Shown: positions 1 to 6,054 of the stretch, piece after piece
How positions within the stretch are numbered: position 1 is the stretch's first letter
How the letters are laid out: every line of letters begins with the position of its first letter
From: Burkholderiaceae bacterium
GTDB taxonomy: Bacteria; Pseudomonadota; Gammaproteobacteria; Burkholderiales; Burkholderiaceae_E
Length of the DNA stretch: 6,101 bases
Direction of reading: 5' to 3'
NCBI GenBank assembly: GCA_019428955.1
Contig: JAHYJF010000214.1
Span: 1 to 6,101, forward strand
Notes under the pieces: generated by a model
What the model saw: the letters and a program-made list of their open reading frames with translations, nothing else
Database searches by the model: none
What the model was told of the DNA's origin: nothing
Position numbers and translations under genes: made by a program

Positions 1-868
1 CCAGCAGCCTGGTGGCCGCCGACAGCAAGCGTTCGGGGCGGGTGCAGCTCGCGAACCGGCGCTCCGCCCATGCTTCGGCGAGCGGCACCATCACCAGCCT
101 CGCCGCGCGGGCGGCCGGCTCGGCAGCTTCGCGCGGCAGCACCGCCAAGCCCAGCCCGGCGGCGACAATCCGCGACGCGGCGTCGAGACCTGAGACCTGG
201 ATGCGATTGTTCAGGGCCTTGCCCAGCAGGGCCGACTCGCGCCGCAGCATGTTCTCCAGGGTTCCGCCCGGGGCCACGCCCACCGCCGGAAAGTCGAGGG
301 TCTGCTCGAAACTCAGCCTAGATTGCCGCGCCAGCGGATGCCCGGCCGGCAGCACCACGCAGAGGTGGTCGGAGCGATAGGGCGTGACCTGCAGCCCGGA
401 GAGATCGGTGGCGTCCCACAACACGCCGATATCGGCGGCGCCCTCGCGCACCACCCTGACGATTTCGCGACTCACCTTTTCGTCGAGACTGACCCGCACC
501 GCCTTGTGGCGAGCCAGGAAACCGGCGAGGCCCTCGGGCAGTTGCTCGGCCAGGGCCGAGACGCTGGCCGTAACCCGCACGCTCCCTTGAACCCCGGCCG
601 CGAACTCGCTGATTTCGGAGTGCATCCGCTCCATCGCGCCGAGCACTTCGCGCGCCTGGCGCAGCAGCGCCTCGCCGGCGGCAGTCGGGGCGATGCCGCG
701 GCGCGCCCGCACCAGCAACGGCGTGCCGAGCTCGCGCTCGAGCGCCGCGATCCGCTTGCTCACCGCCGATGCCACCAGGGCTTCACGCGTCGCCGCGCGG
801 GCGATGTTGCGTTCCTCGCAAACCGCAATGAACAGACGCAGTGTCACCGGGTCGAAATGGCGCGGCAT
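1..868 (-). CDS. LysR-family transcriptional regulator, C-terminal end cut by window edge
   Basis: This is a DNA-binding transcription regulator that probably controls the divergent operon beginning at 978. Translating the minus strand from the ATG at 868-866 gives 289 uninterrupted residues with no stop before the window edge. LysR proteins are usually about 300 residues, so only a short tail is missing. The N-terminal winged helix-turn-helix spans about residues 8-66: LRLFIAVCEERNIARAA, then SAVSKRIAALERELGTPLL, then the wing GIAPTAAGEALL. A linker helix follows (about 67-92), then the periplasmic-binding-protein-like effector domain. That domain holds GSVRVTAS (95-102), ADIGVL (145-150), LCVVLPAGHPLA (169-180) and ASRIVAAGLGLAVLPREAA (231-249), all typical of the family. 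A GGAG ribosome-binding site lies 6 nt upstream of this ATG and supports the start. The effector is unknown; a substrate or CoA intermediate of the neighbouring pathway is the natural guess. The family assignment is firm, the regulatory target is inference. Confidence 0.95.
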   Translation of the reverse strand, partial: MPRHFDPVTLRLFIAVCEERNIARAATREALVASAVSKRIAALERELGTPLLVRARRGIAPTAAGEALLRQAREVLGAMERMHSEISEFAAGVQGSVRVTASVSALAEQLPEGLAGFLARHKAVRVSLDEKVSREIVRVVREGAADIGVLWDATDLSGLQVTPYRSDHLCVVLPAGHPLARQSRLSFEQTLDFPAVGVAPGGTLENMLRRESALLGKALNNRIQVSGLDAASRIVAAGLGLAVLPREAAEPAARAARLVMVPLAEAWAERRFASCTRPERLLSAATRLL

Positions 869-977
869 GGCGATCTCCGGGTGGTTCGGGAGGTCAATTC
901 TGCCATGCCGCACAGGAACTTTACTAGCCTCCAAATATCAATTCCGATCTCTTCTGGAACGGCTAGACTCTGACGTC
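869..977. promoter_or_regulatory. Divergent intergenic promoter/operator region between the LysR gene and the catabolic operon
   Basis: This 109-nt gap separates the divergent start codons of the regulator and the lyase, the usual place for a LysR-controlled promoter. Its middle part (about 916-970) is clearly richer in A and T than the flanking genes. It contains the inverted repeat TTCC-N10-GGAA (942-945 and 956-959), a possible half-site pair for a regulator. For the plus strand, TAGACT (964-969) matches four of six bases of a sigma-70 -10 box, with a poor -35 candidate TTCCGA (942-947) 16 nt upstream. A weak -35 would be consistent with activator dependence. I could not find a strict T-N11-A LysR box in the repeat. 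The role as regulatory region is likely from gene arrangement; the individual boxes are tentative. Confidence 0.45.
875..878 (-). promoter_or_regulatory. Ribosome-binding site of the LysR gene
   Basis: Read on the minus strand, GGAG sits 6 nt before the ATG at 868-866. This is good Shine-Dalgarno spacing and fixes the start of the regulator. Confidence 0.6.
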
Positions 978-1907
978 ATGGATAATTACAGTCAGGATGT
1001 GACCATCCGCGAGGTCGGACTGCGTGATGGCCTGCAGAGCATCGGCCTGGTTCTCGCCACCGAACACAAGCTCGAATGGCTCCGTTGCGCACACGCGGCG
1101 GGCCTGCGCGAAATCGAAGTGGGCTCGTTCGTGCCGGCACGGCTGCTGCCGCAACTGGCCGATACTGCCGAACTGGTCGCCTTCGCCAAGACCTTGCCGG
1201 GACTGACCGTCTCGGTGCTGGTGCCCAACCTCAAGGGCGCGGAGCGAGCGCTCGCCAGCGGCGCTGACCTGATGCTGCTGCCGCTCTCGGTGAGCCACGC
1301 CCACAGCCTGGCCAACCTGCGCAAGACCCCAGCCGAAGTGATCGCCGAGATCGCGGCAATCCGGGCGATGCGCGACGCCGCCGGTTCCCGCTGCCTGATC
1401 GAGGTCGGGCTGAGCACCGCCTTCGGCTGCACGATCCAGGGCCGGGTCGAGCCCGATGAAGTGGTGCGTCTGCTGCGCGCGGCGCTCGCCGCCGGAGCCG
1501 AACGGGTCGGACTTGCCGACACCGTGGGCTACGCCGATCCGCGGGCGGTGCAGGAACTGTTCGAGCGCTGCCTGGCGATTGCCGGCGACCGGCTCACCTG
1601 CGGACATTTCCACGACACTCGCGGCCTCGGGGTCGCCAATGTCATGGCGGCCTGGCAGGCCGGCGTGCGGCGCTTCGATGCCTGCCTTGCCGGCATCGGC
1701 GGTTGCCCCCACGCTCCCGGGGCGAGTGGCAACGTGGCCACCGAGGACCTGGCCTACCTGTTTGCCAGCATGGGGGTGCCGACCGGGCTCGATCTTGCCG
1801 CGCTGCTCACGCTGCGCGCGCGCGTTGCCGAGTGGCTGGCGGGCGAGACGCTGCATGGCACGGTCTGGCGGGCAGGATTGCCCAAGACGATGCTCCAGCC
1901 CGCCTGA
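978..1907 (+). CDS. HMG-CoA lyase-like acyl-CoA lyase (DRE-TIM/HMGL family)
   Basis: This 309-residue protein is a cytoplasmic metal-dependent aldolase that should cleave a 3-hydroxy-acyl-CoA, as HMG-CoA lyase splits HMG-CoA into acetyl-CoA and acetoacetate. The (beta/alpha)8-barrel carries TIREVGLRDGLQ at residues 9-20 with catalytic Arg16 and Asp17. It also has Glu47 in EVGSFVP, the metal-binding HFH at 210-212, the signature LAGIGGCPHAPGASGNVATE at 237-256 with catalytic Cys243, and metal ligand Asn252. By my recollection of the human enzyme these match R41, D42, E72, H233, H235, C266 and N275. The length is normal for bacterial members. The start at 978 is chosen because the N-terminus then begins just before the first barrel strand; 95 further open codons upstream lie over the LysR gene and have no family character. 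No clear Shine-Dalgarno precedes it. The loop normally reading GCPYEG in HMG-CoA lyases reads GCTIQG (150-155), so the true substrate may be another 3-hydroxy-acyl-CoA such as citramalyl-CoA. Family certain, substrate uncertain. Confidence 0.93.
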   Translation: MDNYSQDVTIREVGLRDGLQSIGLVLATEHKLEWLRCAHAAGLREIEVGSFVPARLLPQLADTAELVAFAKTLPGLTVSVLVPNLKGAERALASGADLMLLPLSVSHAHSLANLRKTPAEVIAEIAAIRAMRDAAGSRCLIEVGLSTAFGCTIQGRVEPDEVVRLLRAALAAGAERVGLADTVGYADPRAVQELFERCLAIAGDRLTCGHFHDTRGLGVANVMAAWQAGVRRFDACLAGIGGCPHAPGASGNVATEDLAYLFASMGVPTGLDLAALLTLRARVAEWLAGETLHGTVWRAGLPKTMLQPA

Positions 1908-1924
1908 CCGGGACCGCCAAGGCA

Positions 1925-3133
1925 ATGAACGAAGAGCGCAACACCGCGGTGCCCCAACCTCTCAAGGGGTTGCGGGTGGTCGAACTGACCCACATGGTTA
2001 TGGGTCCGACCTGCGGCATGATCCTTGCGGATCTGGGCGCCGAGGTCATCAAGATCGAGCCGATCGACGGCGAGGGCACGCGCCGGCTACTCGGCGCCGG
2101 CGCGGGTTTCTTCCCGATGTTCAACCGCAACAAGAAGAGCATCGGGGTCGATCTGCGCCAGGCCCAGGGAGCGGAGGTGGCGCGCCGTTTGACCGCCAGC
2201 GCCGACGTCGTCGCCGAGAACTTCAAGCCCGGCACGCTCACCAAGTTCGGACTCGATTACGCCTCGCTCGCCCGGCACAACGAACGCCTCATCTATGTCA
2301 GCCACAAGGGCTTCCTGCCCGGGCCCTACGAGCATCGCACCGCGCTCGACGAAGTCGTCCAGATGATGGGGGGGCTGGCCTACATGACTGGCCGCCCCGG
2401 CGACCCGTTGCGTGCCGGCACCAGCGTCAACGACATCATGGGCGGCATGTTCGGCGCGATTGGCGCCCTCGGGGCGTTGATCCAGCGCGGCATCACCGGC
2501 AAGGGAATGGAGGTGCAGTCGGCGCTCTTCGAGAACAACGTTTTTCTGATGGGGCAGCACATGCTCCAGTACGCAGTGACCGGACGTCACCCGGCGCCGA
2601 TGCCGGCGCGCGACAGTCCCTGGGCGGTCTACGATGTCTTCACGCTCAAGGACGGCGAGCAGGTCTTTCTGGCCGCCGTCAGCGACGCCCAGTTCATCAC
2701 CTTCTGTGACGTCCTGGGCTTTGCCGACCTGAAGGCCGACCCGACGCTGGCCACCAACAACGACCGGGTACGCGCCCGACCGAGACTGCTGGCGACCCTG
2801 CGCGAGCGCCTTGTAAGCCGCTCGGCCGCTGAGCTGATGGACATCTTCGAACGTGCCGGGCTGCCCTATGCGCCGATCCGCAAACCGGAAGACCTTTACG
2901 ACGACCCGCACCTGCTGGCTACGGGCGGCCTGGCGGATGTGGTACTTTCCGACGGCGAGAAGGCCGGCCAGAGCGTGAAGACCACCTTGCTGCCGATCAC
3001 CATGGGCGGGGCACGACTGCCGGTACGCAGCCAGCCGCCGCATCTGGGTGAGCACACGCAGGAGTTACTGAGCGGCGTCGGCTACGCTTCCGACCAAATT
3101 CAAGCGTTGCGCACGCAGCACGTCGTAGCTTGA
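1925..3133 (+). CDS. Class III (CaiB/BaiF family) acyl-CoA transferase
   Basis: This 402-residue enzyme moves CoA from a donor thioester, such as succinyl-CoA, to a free carboxylic acid. Family III members form interlocked dimers and react through an aspartyl-CoA thioester. The N-terminal nucleotide-fold opening LKGLRVVELTHMVMGPTCG (13-31) with LADLGAEVIKIEP (34-46) is diagnostic. It is followed by NRNKKSIGVDL (67-77), ADVVAENFKPG (93-103) and RLIYVSHKGF (121-130). Asp170 in GTSVNDIMGGMFG (165-177) aligns with catalytic Asp169 of formyl-CoA transferase. The end of the large domain is followed by a small domain around 235-330 and a return to the large domain, including GLPYAPIRKPEDLYDDPHL (about 315-333). 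The ATG at 1925 lies 17 nt after the lyase stop; only a weak AAGG precedes it, so translation is probably coupled to the lyase. Direct adjacency to an HMG-CoA-lyase-like gene suggests it makes the CoA ester that the lyase cleaves. Substrate not determinable; 3-hydroxy-3-methylglutarate, citramalate or a similar diacid are candidates. Confidence 0.93.
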   Translation: MNEERNTAVPQPLKGLRVVELTHMVMGPTCGMILADLGAEVIKIEPIDGEGTRRLLGAGAGFFPMFNRNKKSIGVDLRQAQGAEVARRLTASADVVAENFKPGTLTKFGLDYASLARHNERLIYVSHKGFLPGPYEHRTALDEVVQMMGGLAYMTGRPGDPLRAGTSVNDIMGGMFGAIGALGALIQRGITGKGMEVQSALFENNVFLMGQHMLQYAVTGRHPAPMPARDSPWAVYDVFTLKDGEQVFLAAVSDAQFITFCDVLGFADLKADPTLATNNDRVRARPRLLATLRERLVSRSAAELMDIFERAGLPYAPIRKPEDLYDDPHLLATGGLADVVLSDGEKAGQSVKTTLLPITMGGARLPVRSQPPHLGEHTQELLSGVGYASDQIQALRTQHVVA

Positions 3134-3160
3134 GAGCTTCTGTTCACCGAAAACCGAAAA

Positions 3161-3166
3161 GAGGAG
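3161..3166 (+). promoter_or_regulatory. Strong ribosome-binding site of the TRAP solute-binding protein gene
   Basis: GAGGAG ends 6 nt before the ATG at 3173 and is the clearest plus-strand ribosome-binding site in the window. It is preceded by two tandem copies of the 7-mer CCGAAAA (3147-3153 and 3154-3160), an A-rich stretch unlike the surrounding GC-rich sequence that could favour ribosome loading. Confidence 0.65.
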
Positions 3167-3172
3167 ACCACG

Positions 3173-4177
3173 ATGTACAACCGCCACCCATTCGCACTTT
3201 GCTGCACGGCGTTTTCACTCGCCATGATGAGCGTGTCCGGCAGTGCTGCCGCCGCCGAATACACGATGCGCATCAGCCACCAGCTGCCGCCCACGCATCA
3301 CTCGGCGGTCAACCTCGATCAGTTTGCCAAGGACGTCAAGGCAGTCACCAAGGGCCGGGTCGAGGTCCAGAACTTCGGGTCGGCGCAGCTGTTCAAGCCC
3401 AACCAGAACCACCCGGCGGTAGCGAGCGGCAAGATCGAAGGCGCGCTGATCCTGAACTTCCAGTGGGGCGGCACGATCCCCGAGATGAGTGTCACGATCA
3501 TTCCCTACCTGATGACCTCGGTGGCCAAACAGAAGGCGTTCATCGGTTCGCCCGCTTCCAAGCTGCTCGACGCCAAGATGGAAGCCAAGGGCGTGAAGAA
3601 CATCGCCTGGATCGTTGATACCAACGATGGTATTTTCACTTCGGCCAAGAAACCGCTGATATCGCCCGCCGACTTTCCGGGCCTGAAGATTCGCGGCCTC
3701 AACAAGCTCTTCGACGCCGGCCTCGAAGCGATGGGCGCGTCGCCCTTGTCGCTGCCCGGCTCGGAGGTCTATCAAGCGCTGCAGACGGGCATCCTTGACG
3801 CCGGCTTCACCGGCACCAAGGCCGCCTACAGCCGCAAATACTTCGAGATCCAGAAGTTCGGGGTTGCCTCGAACATCATCCTCGCGTTTGACAACCTGGT
3901 AGTCAACCCGGCATGGTGGAACGGTTTGCCGCCCGAGCTGCGCAAGGCGATCCAGGGGGCCGCCGACAAGGCGGTGAAGCGCTCAATCCGGACCACCGAT
4001 GGCGTACCGCCCGAGGACGTCAAGGTGCTAAATGAGAACGGCATGGAGACCATCGCCCTTACCAAGGCGCAGGAGCAGGTGATGGCCGACGCCATGCAAC
4101 CGGCCGTGAAGAAGGAGTTCCTGCGCGCGACGGCCCCGGACGGCGTCAAGCTGCTGGAGATGATCGACCGACTCTGA
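3173..4177 (+). CDS. dctP: TRAP transporter solute-binding protein, DctP family
   Basis: This is the periplasmic receptor of a tripartite ATP-independent transporter; it captures an organic acid and delivers it to the membrane subunits encoded next. The 334-residue length is usual. Residues 1-28 form a Sec signal peptide: a short basic start (Asn3-Arg4-His5), a hydrophobic core from about residue 7, and a likely cleavage after AAA before Glu29. The Cys10-Cys11 pair is not in a convincing lipobox, so a soluble protein is expected. The mature protein starts with YTMRISHQLPPTHHSA, typical of DctP strand 1. The segment FPGLKIRG (168-175) holds Arg174 at the position where the family's conserved arginine binds the ligand carboxylate. 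GASPLSLPGSEVYQALQTG (188-206) and LDAGFTG follow as expected. It begins 39 nt after the CoA-transferase stop with its own strong ribosome-binding site, fitting the higher copy number normally needed for a binding protein. The substrate is probably the acid activated by the adjacent CoA-transferase (inference). The symbol is generic for the family; C4-dicarboxylate specificity is not implied. Confidence 0.93.
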   Translation: MYNRHPFALCCTAFSLAMMSVSGSAAAAEYTMRISHQLPPTHHSAVNLDQFAKDVKAVTKGRVEVQNFGSAQLFKPNQNHPAVASGKIEGALILNFQWGGTIPEMSVTIIPYLMTSVAKQKAFIGSPASKLLDAKMEAKGVKNIAWIVDTNDGIFTSAKKPLISPADFPGLKIRGLNKLFDAGLEAMGASPLSLPGSEVYQALQTGILDAGFTGTKAAYSRKYFEIQKFGVASNIILAFDNLVVNPAWWNGLPPELRKAIQGAADKAVKRSIRTTDGVPPEDVKVLNENGMETIALTKAQEQVMADAMQPAVKKEFLRATAPDGVKLLEMIDRL

Positions 4178-4190
4178 CGCCTGACGCGTG

Positions 4191-4760
4191 ATGGACAGCC
4201 AAACCAGGGGTGCGGCCGCACCGGAGCGGCCCGCCCTGCGCGCTCTTGGGCGCTTGGTCGTCGGGCTTGCCGCGGCGGCAATGGCACTGGCCGCTGCCTG
4301 CCTGCTGGTGTCATTGGCACTGATCGGCTGGGCCGTGGTGTTGCGCTACGTCTTCAACGACGCGCCTATCTGGGTAGACGAGGTCGTCGGCTTTGCGCTG
4401 GTAGCGGTGGTGATGCTGGCCGCCCCGAGCGCCCTGCGCCGTGGCGAGCACATCAATGTCGACCTGCTGATTGGCTTCCTCTCCCCGACCGCTCGCCGCT
4501 GGGCGCGCGGCTGGGCCGCCGTGGCGACGCTGATAGTCGCCGGCCTGCTCGTCGTCAACGGCTCCGAGACCGCCACGCTCGCTCATACCCTCGGTCTGCT
4601 CACCGAGGGTTCGCTCGAGTGGCCGACCTGGCTGCTGATGTTGTTCATGCCGATCGGCGGCGCCCTGCTGGGTCTGGCGGCGTTGGAAGCACTCTGGCGC
4701 GTGATCGTCGACGCCCCGCCAACCGATGTCGTCAGGCGGATCGAGGAGCTGGCGGAATGA
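4191..4760 (+). CDS. dctQ: TRAP transporter small membrane subunit, DctQ family
   Basis: This inner-membrane protein of 189 residues is the small permease subunit, which pairs with the large subunit and helps dock the binding protein. Four hydrophobic segments are visible at about residues 22-50, 66-81, 107-124 and 144-168, the expected topology. Family motifs are present: RYVFN (52-56), then W61 and D63-E64 (Trp-Val-Asp-Glu), and RRGEHINVDLL (83-93) after the second segment. The N-terminus is a little long, with a polar Ala/Pro/Arg-rich stretch before the first helix. The start is ambiguous between ATG 4191 and the adjoining GTG 4188; I chose the ATG. No Shine-Dalgarno is evident, and with only 13 nt after the dctP stop the gene is probably translated by coupling. 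Its end overlaps the next gene by 4 nt. The symbol is a family name and does not define the substrate. Confidence 0.92.
   Translation: MDSQTRGAAAPERPALRALGRLVVGLAAAAMALAAACLLVSLALIGWAVVLRYVFNDAPIWVDEVVGFALVAVVMLAAPSALRRGEHINVDLLIGFLSPTARRWARGWAAVATLIVAGLLVVNGSETATLAHTLGLLTEGSLEWPTWLLMLFMPIGGALLGLAALEALWRVIVDAPPTDVVRRIEELAE
4743..4748 (+). promoter_or_regulatory. Ribosome-binding site of dctM inside the end of dctQ
   Basis: GAGGAG lies 8 nt upstream of the ATG at 4757, within the last codons of dctQ. It supports starting dctM at the ATGA overlap rather than at the in-frame ATG at 4619 inside dctQ. Confidence 0.6.
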
Positions 4761-6037
4761 CCATCGCGCTCCTGCTCATCGGGGTGCTGGCATTGCTGTT
4801 TACCGGGGTGCCGATCTTTGTCGGCCTGACCGTCTTCGGCTCGGCGATGCTGCTGATCACCCAGGGCGAACTGGGTTCGGCGACCGAAGTCATCTTCGGC
4901 GAGCTCAACCGCTATCTGCTGGTGGCGATCCCGCTTTTTGCGTTCATGGCGCACGTGATGATTCGCAGTCGCATCGTCGACGACCTCTACAACACCGCCT
5001 ATACCCTGACCCGCCACCTGCCCGGCGGCCTGGGCATCGCTACCATCCTCGCCTGCACCATCTTCGCCGCGATCTCGGGCTCGAGCGTCGCCACGGCGCT
5101 AACCATCGGCGCGGTGGCAATCCCGCAGATGCTGCGCTTCGGCTACACGCCGCGCGCGGCCTACGGTCTGGTCGCGGCCGGCGGCACTCTGGGCATCCTG
5201 ATCCCGCCTTCGGGACCGATGGTGCTCTACGGCGTGACCACCGACGCCTCGATCGGCGGGCTGTTCATGGCCGGCATCATGCCGGGCCTGCTGATGGCCG
5301 GCGTATTCATCGCCTGGAGCATGGGGGCCGCCGCTTTCGCCCACCGCCATCTGGCGCGCGAACCGCGCGCCAGCCTGCGCGAGGCGGTGGTGGCCATCCG
5401 CAAGTCGCTGTGGGCGATCTCGCTGCCGGTGTTTGTGCTCGGTGGCATGTACGCCGGGGTTTTCACCGCCACCGAAGCCGCCGCTGCCGGCGCCTGGCTG
5501 GCGCTGCTGGTGGGCGGGTTCATCTACCGCACCCTGGGGCTGCGTGACGTCTGGGATTCCGCGATCGACGCCTGTCGGGTCTCGGCGATGCTGTTCATGA
5601 TCCTGGCTGGTGCCGCGGTTTTCGGCCATGTGCTCACCAAGATGCGCATCCCGCAGCAGATCGTCGAGACGGTCGTGGCTACCGATATCGGCGTCACCGG
5701 CTTCCTGATCGTGATGATGGCGCTGATCTTCCTGCTCGGCATGTTCCTCGAGTCGATCTCGATCATCCTGATCACCACGCCGGTGATCCTGCCGGCCATG
5801 ACCCACCTCGGGATCAATCCGATCTGGTACGGGATCCTGTTGGTCATCAACCTCGAGCTAGCGCAGATCACTCCACCGGTAGGCATGAACCTGTTTACCA
5901 TCAAGGCCATTACCGGTTCCCCGATGGGGCCGATCGTACGTGGCGCCGCACCCTACGTGCTGCTGATGGTCGCGGTGATGGCGCTGGTGATGATCTGGCC
6001 GCAGATCGCGCTCTGGCTGCCGGGCACGATGCGCTGA
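4757..6037 (+). CDS. dctM: TRAP transporter large membrane subunit, DctM family
   Basis: This 426-residue integral inner-membrane protein is the transport subunit, expected to use an ion gradient (commonly sodium in this family) to move substrate delivered by the DctP protein. The length is exactly usual and hydrophobic segments run throughout, consistent with 11-12 membrane-spanning or re-entrant helices. Recognisable motifs are LVAIPLFAFMAHVM (55-68), AAISGSSVATALTIGAVAIP (104-123), GGTLGILIPPSGPMVLYG (142-159), GLFMAGIMPGLLMAG (168-182) and LELAQITPPVGMNLF (366-380). The GILIPPS and ITPPVGMN elements are hallmarks of the family. The start overlaps the dctQ stop as ATGA, so the two membrane subunits are translationally coupled, as is common for TRAP operons. 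There are no interruptions. It completes a full P-Q-M transporter; fused Q-M versions exist elsewhere but here the subunits are separate. Substrate specificity cannot be read from this subunit. Confidence 0.95.
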   Translation: MTIALLLIGVLALLFTGVPIFVGLTVFGSAMLLITQGELGSATEVIFGELNRYLLVAIPLFAFMAHVMIRSRIVDDLYNTAYTLTRHLPGGLGIATILACTIFAAISGSSVATALTIGAVAIPQMLRFGYTPRAAYGLVAAGGTLGILIPPSGPMVLYGVTTDASIGGLFMAGIMPGLLMAGVFIAWSMGAAAFAHRHLAREPRASLREAVVAIRKSLWAISLPVFVLGGMYAGVFTATEAAAAGAWLALLVGGFIYRTLGLRDVWDSAIDACRVSAMLFMILAGAAVFGHVLTKMRIPQQIVETVVATDIGVTGFLIVMMALIFLLGMFLESISIILITTPVILPAMTHLGINPIWYGILLVINLELAQITPPVGMNLFTIKAITGSPMGPIVRGAAPYVLLMVAVMALVMIWPQIALWLPGTMR

Positions 6038-6054
6038 GGCCGAGATGATCGGCC
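6038..6054 (+). other. Perfect inverted repeat (hairpin) immediately after dctM
   Basis: GGCCGA (6038-6043) and TCGGCC (6049-6054) form a perfect 6-bp stem with the 5-nt loop GATGA, beginning on the base after the dctM stop codon. No run of T follows, so it does not look like a standard intrinsic terminator. It may instead protect the transcript 3' end, attenuate, or control the ATG at 6045 that lies in its loop. Formation by chance in GC-rich DNA is possible. Confidence 0.4.

Noticed and set aside
323..973. A 216-codon open frame on the plus strand, opposite the LysR gene.
   Set aside because: Its composition (rich in Arg, His, Ala, Gly) is typical of an antisense shadow in GC-rich DNA, and the minus-strand reading is a clear LysR protein.
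693..977. In-frame upstream extension of the lyase (95 extra codons, starting MPRRARTSN).
   Set aside because: It lies over the divergent LysR gene, whose translation matches its family along its whole length. The extension has no lyase character, and the ATG at 978 gives the expected N-terminus just before the first barrel strand.
963..1925. A 320-codon open frame on the minus strand across the lyase gene.
   Set aside because: Low-complexity His/Gly/Arg-rich translation with no recognisable motif; the opposite strand encodes an intact lyase with all catalytic residues.
1456..2709. A 417-codon open frame on the plus strand, overlapping the lyase and CoA-transferase in another frame.
   Set aside because: Arg/Pro/Ser-rich shadow spanning two well-supported genes and their junction; no family features.
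2087..3055. A 322-codon open frame on the minus strand within the CoA-transferase gene.
   Set aside because: Antisense shadow; the sense frame has the diagnostic family III motifs and catalytic Asp.
978..3133. Leucine or acyclic terpene degradation cluster (HMG-CoA lyase as MvaB/LiuE).
   Set aside because: No acyl-CoA dehydrogenase, biotin-dependent carboxylase or enoyl-CoA hydratase is present in the window, and the partners are a CoA-transferase and transporter. Genes outside the window could still change this view.
3182..3205. Lipoprotein signal at Cys10/Cys11 of the DctP protein.
   Set aside because: The residues before the cysteines (Phe-Ala-Leu) do not fit a lipobox, and a better ordinary cleavage site follows the Ala run at 25-28.
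4175..4187. Small duplication TGACGC-C-TGACGC between dctP and dctQ.
   Set aside because: Only six bases per copy, covering the dctP stop codon; too short to separate from chance and with no evident function.
4619..4756. Earlier in-frame ATG at 4619 as the start of dctM.
   Set aside because: The extra 46 residues are Arg-rich and lie inside dctQ. The ATG at 4757 has GAGGAG 8 nt upstream, the classic ATGA overlap, and gives the usual hydrophobic N-terminus and 426-residue length.
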